Assembly (NCBI GenBank): GCA_002633025.1
Contig: NMRB01001032.1
Location: 55,353 to 119,352 of the forward strand
Direction of reading: 5' to 3'
Source of the DNA: Notospermus geniculatus
Lineage: Eukaryota > Nemertea > Pilidiophora > Heteronemertea > Lineidae
DNA: 64,000 nucleotides
Shown here piece by piece: positions 55,501 through 64,000 of the stretch. Position 1 is the stretch's first letter. Each line of letters begins with the position of its first letter. The notes under the pieces were generated by a model that saw only the letters and a program-made list of their open reading frames with translations, did no database searches and had not been told where the DNA came from. A program made the position numbers and the translations under genes.

Positions 55501-58500
55501 ATCTTACCCCTTCTTTCACTGTGCCAAGCGACGATACGTCCTTCGGCACTGGAGGAGGTCCTTTGCCATTGCCGATGATTTTATTTTGAACCGATAAATC
55601 ATGACCTAAAGACGTACATATACGCCCCTGGCAAGAACCAAAGCAACCACTAGGACGTAATGTATACGTCCCCGGCAGTGAACGTGTTAAGCCTGGCGTA
55701 CATCGACCTTGCGACTGGAAGCAACTAACGGCAATGGCATTTCCAGCAACGGCTGGCGACTATCTGGTACCAGCAGCAACTGATCAGATGCTCAAACAGG
55801 CCGATATACGCGCACCCGGCAACGCTACTGCCGACAATTGCCGCTAGTTCCAGCCAGTTGCTCATGTATTGTTCTACTCGTTGCCGACCGTTGCTTCTAG
55901 TTGTCTTCAGTCGCGCTAGCAATGAATTTCCTTTGTTTGTGGAGCACAGCTGGTCATGTGACAGAATCCCGAGTGGTCCGATCGGAAGACATCGACAATT
56001 TCCGTGTAGCATTCAGTTCAGTTGCCTGTTCGATGTGCGTGCTCCAGATTGAAGACTGGTTTGTGCCACTTGTTGCGATGTGCGCGGAACGTGTACATCG
56101 ATAGCGACTATTGCGTTCAGTTGCTTCCAGTCACAAGGTCGATGTACATGTACACTTAGCTTTACACTCTCTGTGCTGCCATATATGCAGAATTTGATAT
56201 ATCCACAGAGGACTCATTCACGACAGATACGAAAATGTACAACCACACTTACCCTAGGTGTGGCAACCGCTACACTTATATCAACATAGTCTCTGTACAC
56301 TATTTCATTTTCATCAATGACTGCATTAACAGCAGGCTGGTCACAAAGAGCATACGAACTAGCTTTAATGAATGCTGACATAAAACCCAGCTTTACGTTG
56401 TGCTTTTTCAAGAAGGCATCCTTGTATTTCTTACGCAACTCCATGATATTACTGAAAAGGGAAAAAGTTGCCTTAAGTGTTGAATGAATGGGTTTTATTT
56501 TGTTGCATCAACTCTAACAGCCTTAAACCTTTCACTGCCCCCTCTGGCGACTGCCGTAGGCGACCATCATCGCCATATGCAGAAGGCATGTTCAGTTAGT
56601 TTGGCTATTCACAGATGGCGCCCCAATCGAAATTACAGGAATTCCCCTGAGAATGCCTAGGCAACCATCGACGACGCCCTATGGAAGGTATGTTTAGTTA
56701 TTTTGGCGATTCATAGATGGCACCCCAAACAGAATTAGGGGATTTCTCGAGAACGGAGAACCGGAAACTCGGCAGTGTAGCGTACAACTTACATGTATCT
56801 GGGAAACTCGGCAGTGAAAGGGTTAATGAAGGTCAAGCAAGAAATCAAATTCAACCTGGATCCAGCCCATAGTGCAACAAAACAATTACCGGTACTAAAA
56901 CAACTACAGTAGAAAACACTTAAAGCCATACAATCACGAGAGCTACCGTAGCCGTCGATTCACATTTTGGTTCGAACACCCGTTGAGAAAGTCATGTGAA
57001 AGTGGTATGCTTCCATGTGAAATAATCTAATAGGAGCTGTCAGCGAGTTGACCACTAGGTGTCACTACGGCCCAATTCAATGCATCTAGCGGACCCAGTC
57101 ATTATCGATCGAGCAGCGATCATAATAGATTTCCTGTACATTTGCCCGCTAAGACTGTGCTGCCATCTGTTAGCAATATGCGCGGCTGACTGTTCCTATT
57201 GGCAATCGACTCTGACCACAACACTTGTTTTTCATCATCTAACTTTTGCTAAGAAACTTTCTCACATTTTTGTTCAAACCAAAATGTGAATCGACGGCTA
57301 CGGCAGCTCTCGTGATTGTATGGCTTTAATAATTCGGTGGTGCACAAGTCGGAAATTTCCCATCTCTGATGACTTCAAGGAGTGTCGTTCCAATAAAAAA
57401 TTGCATACAGTGGACATTACAAATCAGATTTTCGGCTGTCTCGGATGAAATGACCAGGTTCTTTCTAATACATTTCCAACAAAAATCAATCGTGCAAGTT
57501 GTATCACACCCTTACTCCTCTTCAGTCCATGTTTTCTATTGAGGCTGGAGAGTCTTGTCACTCTCAGCAAAGCCCTTTTGGCAACATATTCACTGAGGGC
57601 TGCACTAAACTTTATGTTGTCCCGACCAAGTGGATGCCTTCTGTTTTGTCACGACTCGGCCCATTTTCGTTACGTCATACACAGTGCTCCTTAACTTTCA
57701 GAAAGGTTTAAAAAATTGCATTGAAATGAAACCTGTGCCATATTGTAGCCAATAACGTGTAGTTTCCATAACTGAAAGAATTTTAAAAGTCTGTTGGGAA
57801 ATTTTTGAGAAAAGTGTGTTTTTCTATTTGTGTACGTTTCGGTGTACATTTGTACATGTGCAATGTACAGAAAAGAATGGAAAACACCTGAAATTTTGTC
57901 TGTTGATATCTTAAAGGTGACAAAATCAATTGCAATTGGAATGGAATATGTGGTAACCACTATGTACATGTAGCCGAGGTGGAAGACAAAATTTGGTTGC
58001 GTACTCAGCAGTGCTTGTTGAGTAATAGGTGGCAATGCCCCACCCTTTTACCTCAAATGGTAAAAATTGTCCTATTATTGACGTACCGGTACGTTACTCA
58101 GAAACAGAAACTGATTACGCAACTAAATTTTGTCTTCAACCTTGGCTACATAGTGGTTACCACATATTCCATTCCGATCGCAATTGATTTTGTCATCTTT
58201 AAGATATCAATAGACAAAGCTTCAGGTGTTTTCCATTCTTTCCTGTACATTGCACATGTACAATTGTACAGGGAAATGTACACAAATAGAAAAACTCACT
58301 TTTCTCAAAATTTTCCCAACGGATTTTTTTAGTTCTTTCAGTTATGGAAACTACACGTTATTGGCTACAATATGGCACAGGTTTCATTCAAATGCAATTT
58401 TTTTAACCTTTCTGAAAGTTAAGGAGCACTGTGCACAGGTACCTTGCTCATTTTCCGACCACTCAACAGACGACCATCGAGCACCTTGCTCATTGGAGCA

Positions 58501-61500
58501 CCTTGCTCATTGCAGACTGCAATGTCAAGCTAGTGACGTTGTGCTCGGATATGCGCATGCTGTGCTGTAGCCTTTGAGAGTCATGACAAAGCCTATTTCC
58601 ATATCACCTACCTCATGTCAATTTCATTGAAAGTGGTTAACATAGCACAAGTGTTCTGAGCTTCCTTTAAACGTTGGGCAATACGCAACCTCATCCTATT
58701 CATCTTCACCTGCAACACAGAGGGAAATTCGTGAGTGAAAAAAATTTATACTACCAATTCAAATATTTGTTCTATTGGACATCCGCTTGCATGTCTTGAC
58801 AAATTCTCAATTGGTGCTCAGACAACAGATCAGGGCCCATATTCATAAAACCTTGCTAGGCTAAGTTACTTCCTAAAGTGCCTTGTTTGTACAGGTCGAT
58901 GTGCACAACTAGCAACCAACCAAGCTAGCCAGGTTTTATGTGTATGGGACCAGTTTCCGAATCATAGATGGCAGCATTCTGAGAACATCAGGGGTTAGCG
59001 CTCGCTTCCTTCGTCACCGCACACAAACCCCTGAATGGCCTGATGACATTCGCTGGAATCGGTGGAGTATCAAAGCCACCCGATGCCCTTATAGCCCGGT
59101 GGTCGAGTGGTTAGCGCGCTCGACTACCAAACTGTACAATGGGTCGGCGCGGGTTCGACTCCGGGCGAAGGCATATACCAAAAGTTGTGAAACATTAATG
59201 CAGGGTCCGTCGAATGGGACTAAAAGCCATGGTCCCTTGTACCTGAGTGTCTATGCCAGGGCAAGTAAAAGACCCCACACAGGTGGACAGTAGCCTGTCG
59301 TGGACTCCATACCTCCGGCAAAAATCCAACAGGGTTACGACGCCGGTAATGATATAGATATATAGATAGATAGCAAATGTTCATCACCCGACAACCTCAT
59401 CCCAAGTAGGCCGGTAATTGATACACATAAACTACACAGGTTTGAACAAAGCTGACGCAGCAGGTGAACATGAAATAAGCTCCAGCGGTGTATTCTGTTT
59501 CGCAATGTGGCCTGAAAATGACATACATTCTGTGCGATGCATGTAGGATGGGCTGAACTCAACTTATGTAGGTTGAAATATCCATGTCAGCTGCTTGGCT
59601 GCGAAACACCATATATTACACACACCATTATATACATGTAACTGACTTGTTAGGTTGAATTGGGAAGTTGAGGTAGTTCAGCACGGTGTTGTGTATGACA
59701 CTACGATACAATCTACATGTAACACCTGTCATCTTAAGGTGACTCGGAATGGCATTCGCTGATTGGGCGGTTTTTCTTAGGTGCCAAACACCCCTGTAAA
59801 TCAGGCGAATGTCCTCTGGGGTTTGTGTGCAGTGACAAAGGGAGCCAGTGCTAAGAACCCCTGATGTTCTCAGGATGAGACGGCAGCCACCCCATCTACA
59901 TGTACATTAGGTAAACTGGAGCTTTGAGATCTTGATCCAGAAATACCAACAGCAGCTATTCAAACCCACTTATTTGTTTTCTATATCCCAGTGCTCTATT
60001 TTTAGCCATTACCGGCTGCTACATGTATGTTTATTGCCACGAAAAAAAATAGTTCGCAAATCTTTATTTTTTGCTCAATTTGAAAAATTCAAACACACAG
60101 AGTGGAACCTCTCTATGAATGCAGGTGTCCCGATTACAGAGGTCAAAATGAATAGGAATGATCAACTTGGGACTTGTACTTTTAGAGAGGTGTCCTCCTG
60201 GCAGAGGTGTCCGTTAAGGAGGTTCCACTGTATTTGATATCATATGCCATCAAATTTTACATTCTCTAGGAACACTAAAGACACCACACACTTCTTTGCA
60301 TTAATTTTTTAACAACAGCCAGAGGAGTTAAGTTAAAGTCGTCTGGAATCAGGGCTGATATTAAGAGGAGTATTTGCTAAAAATACTCCTTAAAATCTCA
60401 AAATACTCCTCCATTCCAGAACTGAAAGGGTGAAATACCCCTTGAGATTTACCAGTTTGCAATACTTTACTAATGGAATACTCCTTTGAAGAGTGAAAAT
60501 ACTCTTCAAATTCTGAAGAGTATGATACTCTTTGCCGCCCAAAATTACATAAAGCCCTGTGGAATATACAGTTTCTTCCTTATATGTACCAGCACCCCCG
60601 ATAAGGCCGCAAGTTAGCATGTGAGCCCCAACCATGCTGGGTGGCACTTAAGCTATGTGCACACAGAGCTTAGTGCTTGCGCGATCTTAGCCGCTAGCCT
60701 CTTCGAGAGGACACAAGGCCCAAGAAATCTGTGTGTGCACCTAAGGCCGCAAGCCGTTAGTGCTTGCGTCCCTCGGCGCCGGCAGAATTGCAAGAATCAA
60801 CATTTTTTATATTTGCCACAGCCGTATACGCCTAGCCACAGGACGCAAGGCCGTGCAAAGATCCTTGCGCCCTCGTGTTCACACAGCGGCGCAAGGATTT
60901 TGAGGACTGCATGGTTGCAAGGTTTCGCTGCGGTTAAGCGTGCAAGCACTAAGCTCTGTGTGCACACATCTTTAGTCACATACACAATCATTATACATAC
61001 CCTTTGTTCTGTCCTACTTCCAGCTAAACTCCCCGGGGCAGATGTAGCAACTACTGGTGTTGGTTTAACAGCCGAGACTGGTATAGACGACATTGGTGCA
61101 CTAGGTATTGGGGGAGGTGGAGGTGGTGTTGTAGGGATCGGTCCTGATGTGGTACTCGGTTGTGCGGGCAATGACGCGGGTTCTGCTGCTGGCGGCGGTG
61201 GTGGCACTGGTGCCGCCTCTGCTGCTGGTTTGTCTTCGGCTGGCTTTTTGACAACGGCATCACCTTAGAATGAAAATGCAATAACCTCATCATAAAAGAA
61301 TTTACAACTTGTGAAAGCAAAGGGATTAGACCCAGAAATAATGTGTCATACAGTAGAAAACGCATCAGTCGGATTCAAGTGAACTAGAGAATTTCACCCA
61401 ACTTAGAAGAAATCCGTCTTATGTAAGTCGGATAAAATCCGAGTTGTGTAAAAGTCCGACAAAAATCAGACTTCTGGCTTGAGGAAGGGCAAAACGGCTG

Positions 61501-63175
61501 AGATGGAAATGGATCCATCCAAAGCACCAGCATGTATGAGCAAAAAACATGGACTGAAAAGGAGTGAGGGCCTGATCCGACTTGCATGATTTTTATTGGA
61601 AATGCTTTAGAAGGGACCTCGCAATTTCATCCGAGATAGGCGAAAATCCGACTTAGAGGTACATGTATAGTGTCCAACTTATGCAATTACTTTGTAGGGG
61701 AATGACGTTACAGAAAGTCGGGACTTTGGAAGTCATCTGAGATGAGTGACTTTCCACTTTGCACGTCTCTGACTTAAAGCCTAGGTCACATATCCACTCC
61801 GGGGCCCGTACGGCGACTAAAAACAGACATTTGGACCAAATTCTACGGTGCCCAGTTTGATCCAGTCTAATTTCCACTTATCCATTGAGGCGATTTCGGC
61901 ATAATTCATCTTAGATCCGTGTTTCAGTATCTAAAATCCACTGCAAGCCGCTGGGTGGGGAAAATCGTACGGGGCCCGGTGGATTTGTGACCTAGGCTTA
62001 AGCGTCTTCAACTGTAGGCCTACTTCTCTCCCTATGGCGGTACAACTCAAATGAGAGAAACCTCACATAGACTTCAACCAATTTATCACCGGCGTTGTAT
62101 GTCCATTTGTCTTTTTCACTGTCTTTTATGATTTACTACTTCAATTCTATGTGCCTTTAAAAATAAAGTTTATTAGCAAGAGTCTTTTACCAGATTTTGA
62201 AAGCTTGAAGATGGCTTGTCCAGCTGTGACTCGACCACCATTTTCAGCCAGGAGTTCTGTCAGGACACCTTTGGCTGGTGACGGCACTGGTACTACAGTC
62301 TGAAAACATTTTAGAAAGTTGTCTTAATAAAAATACATGATATACCCGTACACGAATAATGGAGGATAATGGACGAAAAAATAATTATAATTCATCATCA
62401 CTGGAACCTCTCAAGTAATTCAGCTCTGGTGGCTAATTAACTTTTTCCCTCACATGAAATTCAGGGACGGGTCCAGGATTTCGGGACTGTGCTAGAAACA
62501 TTGAAATCTGCGGTGAATTTCAATGATTTGCTCCAAATTTCAGAATTGCACAGTCGATTTTACAGATTTGTTGGCTGAAAGGGGGACGTGCGGCGGGTGC
62601 GCCCCCCTTGGATCCACGCCAGAAATTTGAAAACTGACCTTATCAGTTTCAATTTCAGCAACAACTTCATCCTCTTCCACTCCCTCACCGACCTCTGTGA
62701 AAATGAAGATGAGACACTTTACTTCCACATATTTGTATGAGAAACAAACAATTTTAGGCAAGACATTACTTTATTACATCAGCATTATCATGATATCCTA
62801 TAGAGATCTCCTATACAATCACTGACTGACCATGGCAGCCCGGCTAGAATTTGGCATGCAAGTGGGACCGTAGTTTTTTTATTGCTGCCCCAGAATTGGA
62901 ACCAACTGCCAGAAGAAATAAATTTAATGGAAAGGTGCTGAACAAATGTTGTATTGTATTGTATGCACAGGTGGTTGAACAACTAAAGCAAGGGTTAGGA
63001 TCAAAATCTGAAAATCATTCATGATCACGGAGGCCACCTATCACTTTGAACTAGTGAAGATTTAGTCATACATGAGGAATGGTTATCCCCCAAGACTTAC
63101 CTTTCAGCCAGTTAATATCACCTTCAGTCACAGACTCAGCAAATGGTGGTGTGTTAACAGTGATCTCATCAGCCC
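49390..63175 (-). CDS. DLST: Dihydrolipoamide succinyltransferase (E2 of 2-oxoglutarate dehydrogenase), 5' end outside
   Basis: It transfers the succinyl group from the E1-bound intermediate to CoA in the mitochondrial matrix, within the TCA-cycle 2-oxoglutarate dehydrogenase complex. Nine exons (63101-63175, 62639-62694, 62191-62299, 61001-61263, 58612-58709, 56253-56451, 54482-54565, 53471-53638, 49390-49524) splice in frame to about 395 codons. The first three form the lipoyl domain, with the lipoyl lysine in EIETDK. Exon four is a Pro/Ala-rich linker, without an E3-binding domain, as in animal DLST. Exons five to nine are the catalytic domain, with [19 protein letters not shown], the trimer-core [19 protein letters not shown] and the catalytic [10 protein letters not shown] motif near the end (IFLDL stop). 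All introns are GT-AG except the last, which is GC-AG. The mitochondrial presequence and start codon are not in the window. The introns are packed with MITEs. Confidence 0.95.
49694..50799. mobile_element. Mariner-type element in the last DLST intron, with nested MITE
   Basis: CAGTGGTGTGAATATTCGAA faces TTCGAATATTAATTAACACC and CACTG, with TA on both sides. Each arm is about 160 bases. There is no transposase. Confidence 0.7.
50106..50674. mobile_element. Nested mariner-type MITE
   Basis: CAGGGTGTTTCAAAAAAAGT faces its inverse, TA stands on both sides (50104-50105 and 50675-50676), and arms extend about 60 bases. A small ORF inside is unsupported. Confidence 0.75.
51847..52596. mobile_element. 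Tc1/mariner-type element, CAGTGGAACC family
   Basis: CAGTGGAACCCCGGTAACAC faces GACCGGGGTTCCACTG with TA on both sides. GTGGTCGCGTTA words recur near both ends. Confidence 0.68.
53075..53255. repeat. Direct duplication of about 57 bp
   Basis: CGGTGTCCATTTCCACTACA through GCTTGACCCAGG occurs at about 53081-53132 and again at about 53198-53251. Confidence 0.65.
53288..53422. repeat. MITE with AGGGCCGTATTTA ends
   Basis: CAGGGCCGTATTTAA faces ATAAATACGGCCCTG. The centre has a GGGGGGCAG duplication. Confidence 0.6.
53469..53470 (-). other. DLST: Non-canonical GC splice donor of the last DLST intron
   Basis: The exon ends GGAAAG and the intron begins GCAAGT, the usual context of GC-AG introns. 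The next exon at 49524 continues in frame (VEIRPMMY) after a TTTTTCAG acceptor. Confidence 0.85.
53471..53638 (-). CDS. DLST: DLST exon: core of catalytic domain
   Basis: It encodes [20 protein letters not shown] through [19 protein letters not shown]. Its donor reads AAAG/GCAAGT. Confidence 0.95.
54482..54565 (-). CDS. DLST: DLST exon: 28-codon catalytic segment
   Basis: It encodes [20 protein letters not shown] and GLNALGEK. The acceptor is CATTTGCAG, the donor AAG/GTACGC. Confidence 0.93.
54779..54944. repeat. MITE with CAGACCTGCCAACCC ends
   Basis: CAGACCTGCCAACCCC faces GGGTTGGCAGGTCTG. Confidence 0.65.
55038..55193. repeat. Near-perfect palindrome, CGACCCCAACCGGGGTC family
   Basis: Two arms of about 75 bases (AAGCAAGAAGTCAATCTCCA inward to GTGGAACTTCACAATCT, and back) have virtually no loop. 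The GACCCC core is shared with 23121-23329. Confidence 0.75.
55690..56167. mobile_element. Foldback element in a DLST intron
   Basis: AAGCCTGGCGTACATCGACC with TTGCGACTGGAAGCAACT at the left faces its inverse at 56118-56160. Confidence 0.6.
56253..56451 (-). CDS. DLST: DLST exon: catalytic domain, CoA-site part
   Basis: It encodes [36 protein letters not shown] and [17 protein letters not shown]. The donor is AGG/GTAAGT. Confidence 0.95.
56524..56825. repeat. MITE-like repeat with TTTCACTGCC ends
   Basis: AACCTTTCACTGCC faces GGCAGTGAAAGGGTT. A TTCAGTTAGTTTGGC-like block is duplicated inside. Confidence 0.5.
56924..57325. mobile_element. 402-bp TTAA-flanked MITE
   Basis: AGCCATACAATCACGAGAGC continues to CGATTCACATTTTGGTT and returns inverted. 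TTAA stands at 56920-56923 and 57326-57329. Confidence 0.75.
57681..58442. mobile_element. Large foldback element (two arms of about 330 bp)
   Basis: ACAGTGCTCCTTAACTTTCA at the left is inverted at 58431-58442. The arms pair almost base for base as far as AAATTTGGTTGCGTACTCAG, leaving a spacer of about 90 bases. It lies in a DLST intron. Confidence 0.75.
58612..58709 (-). CDS. DLST: DLST exon: start of catalytic domain
   Basis: It encodes [20 protein letters not shown] through TTFNEIDM. The acceptor is TGTGTTGCAG, the donor ATGAG/GTAGGT, phase 2. Confidence 0.95.
58832..58950. repeat. Small MITE
   Basis: GGGCCCATATTCATAAAACC faces AGGTTTTATGTGTATGGGACC. It resembles the ends of 48543-48650. 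Confidence 0.5.
58970..59885. mobile_element. Inverted-repeat element carrying a SINE
   Basis: CTGAGAACATCAGGGGTTAG, GCACACAAACCCC and GACATTCGC at the left face their inverses at 59760-59880. Confidence 0.55.
59093..59377 (+). mobile_element. tRNA-derived SINE
   Basis: The head has an A box (GTGGTCGAGTGGTTAGCGC) and a B box (GGGTTCGACTCC) at pol III spacing. A non-tRNA body with GCAAGTAAAAGACCCCAC follows, and the tail is a GATA-type simple repeat (ATATAGATAGATAG). Confidence 0.65.
60098..60230. mobile_element. Tc1/mariner-type MITE, family of 38452-38629
   Basis: GAGTGGAACCTCTCTATGAA faces GGAGGTTCCACTG. The interior shares GAGAGGTGTCCTCCTGGCAG with the other copy. Confidence 0.68.
60648..60977. 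mobile_element. Foldback MITE in a DLST intron
   Basis: CTATGTGCACACAGAGCTTA with GTGCTTGCG faces its inverse at 60940-60970. GCCGCAAG words repeat inside. Confidence 0.65.
61001..61263 (-). CDS. DLST: DLST exon: Pro/Ala-rich linker
   Basis: It encodes a linker from [13 protein letters not shown] through runs of proline ([18 protein letters not shown]) to SAVKPTPVV and GSRTEQR. Compositional bias makes the opposite strand open too; that frame is a shadow. Confidence 0.93.
61778..61997. repeat. TTAA-flanked MITE, family of 17917-18137
   Basis: AGCCTAGGTCACATATCCAC faces GTGACCTAGGC, with TTAA on both sides. Orientation is opposite to the 17.9-kb copy. Confidence 0.65.
62191..62299 (-). CDS. 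DLST: DLST exon: second half of lipoyl domain
   Basis: It encodes [20 protein letters not shown] and on to AIFKLSKS. The donor is CTG/GTAAAA. Confidence 0.95.
62639..62694 (-). CDS. DLST: DLST exon: lipoyl-lysine loop
   Basis: It encodes (E)[18 protein letters not shown]. The last lysine is the lipoylation site and sits right at the donor AAG/GTCAGT. Confidence 0.95.
63101..63175 (-). CDS. DLST: DLST exon: start of lipoyl domain
   Basis: It encodes [19 protein letters not shown] and on to WLK. The acceptor TTGATTGCAG is at 63176 and up, the donor is AAAG/GTAAGT, phase 1 out. Confidence 0.95.
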
Positions 63176-63231
63176 CTGCAATCAATAACAAAGGCAATTG
63201 GAATTACCACTACAAGTCCGCAATTTGACAT

Positions 63232-63475
63232 AAAGGGCCCGTCACACTGGAGTAGTTCTCAAAACGTCCTGCCCCGTCCTAAAAAATCGTAAACGGGCTG
63301 GAACGTGTAACCCTTGGCCAAATAATGCTTCGATGTTCTGGAGCACCCTTCCCATCAGATGAAGTTCGTAAAAAGACTGTAAAACGTTGCCACTACGTTC
63401 GCACACAGTTTGAGCCCGTTCAGCAAAATTTTCAAGAACGTACTGAGAACTACATGTAGCTCAGTGTGATGGGGG
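63232..63475. repeat. Foldback MITE
   Basis: GGGCCCGTCACACTGGAGTA and GTTCTCA pair with TGAGAACTAC and AGTGTGATGGGG at the right. Confidence 0.5.
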
Positions 63476-63482
63476 TATTATG

Positions 63483-63716
63483 AACTGTAAAGCAAGATAA
63501 TTTCGCGGCTTGAAATTTTCGCGAATCAAGATTTATCTAGACATATTCGCTGCAGGATATTTTCACGAGTCTCTGCCGTTTTTTTTCAGTTTTCTTTCAC
63601 GGACCATATTTATCACTTGCCTGTATTTATATTCGCGACAGGAAATTTTCGCGACTCATACACTCTCGCGAAATTCGCGAAAATTTCCTGCACACAAAAT
63701 TTTCCTGCTTTACAGT
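63483..63716. repeat. Foldback MITE rich in TTTTCGCGA
   Basis: GAACTGTAAAGCAAGATAAT with TTCGCG at the left faces TTTTCCTGCTTTACAGTAGTTC at the right. Inner GAAATTTTCGCGA words repeat in both orientations. Confidence 0.65.
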
Positions 63717-64000
63717 AGTTCAATCCTTTCACTCCTTGGCATAGGTGTAATAGACTCGGGACCCAGTCGTTGTGTCGCTCCGGCCGCCGCACTACACTCC
63801 ACAAACGACTGGGAAAGCAGGCTGCAAAATCAGCGGCTAGCGTACCGACGACCACAACGACCATCTCGACCAATGAAATTGCCCGAAAGCAATCTACTAG
63901 GGGAAATCTGGCACACTTTTGATTGGTTGTTATTGATGAAATTTACCAGAGCCTCTCGCCCGTCTAGAAACTTTTCAAAGTCACTAGCAGGATATTTTTT

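Noticed and set aside
60621-61268. 215-codon ORF on the plus strand
   Set aside because: It is the antisense shadow of the proline-rich DLST exon (61001-61263) extended through a foldback MITE.
63613-63873. Upstream DLST exon candidate on the minus strand
   Set aside because: The frame falls in the TTTTCGCGA foldback MITE and lacks the presequence features and splice sites expected for DLST.

Overview
This is eukaryotic genomic DNA from a draft assembly: there is a 401-base run of N and there are two lone Ns. It most likely comes from a marine invertebrate deuterostome, with an echinoderm as first guess. The reasons are small exons in long introns, a metazoan-type DLST gene, a DIRS-type tyrosine-recombinase retrotransposon, many short foldback elements, and the frequent words TAGGCCTA and ACATGTACATGTA. 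The species cannot be fixed from the sequence alone. Almost the whole window is mobile-element debris, with a few host genes embedded in it.

Host genes. (1) Minus strand, 49390-63175: nine exons of DLST, the E2 component of the 2-oxoglutarate dehydrogenase complex, from the lipoyl domain to the stop codon. The mitochondrial presequence exons lie beyond the right edge. Its last intron has a GC donor. (2) Plus strand, 40395-41281: a two-exon, 130-codon membrane protein whose single cysteine-rich repeat has the spacing of the BCMA/TACI group of TNF receptors. I consider this the most interesting gene here. (3) Plus strand, 34483-36708: a signal-peptide exon joined in phase to a PAN/apple-domain exon. 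It may continue into the same transmembrane exon at 40998. (4) Minus strand: a second PAN/apple exon (17226-17568) and a decayed LamG-like domain (21962-22811). (5) Minus strand, 45123-45813: an unrecognised acidic ORF cut by the assembly gap.

Mobile elements, left to right. The 3' part of a plus-strand DIRS-like element fills 1-2392. A 1.9-kb inverted-repeat element (9156-11066) carries a nested 280-bp TTAA-flanked insertion. A complete but frameshifted DIRS-like element (11331-16124, minus strand) sits inside a roughly 1-kb inverted-repeat element (11205-17015). From 17.9 to 25.6 kb there are foldback elements. A LINE remnant (25812-29124) is broken by a repeat rich in nuclear-receptor half-sites and by a Harbinger-like element that itself holds a TTAA-flanked MITE. 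From 29.5 to 40.1 kb there are duplicated and nested foldback elements, a 14-bp minisatellite and a 41-bp palindromic array. Further MITEs fill 41.5-48.7 kb and the DLST introns, together with a tRNA-derived SINE.

A recurring theme is that several insertions can be checked inside the window, because the opposite arm of the host palindrome or a second copy of the host repeat preserves the empty site. The coding exons work independently; nothing here resembles an operon or a gene cluster with a shared pathway.
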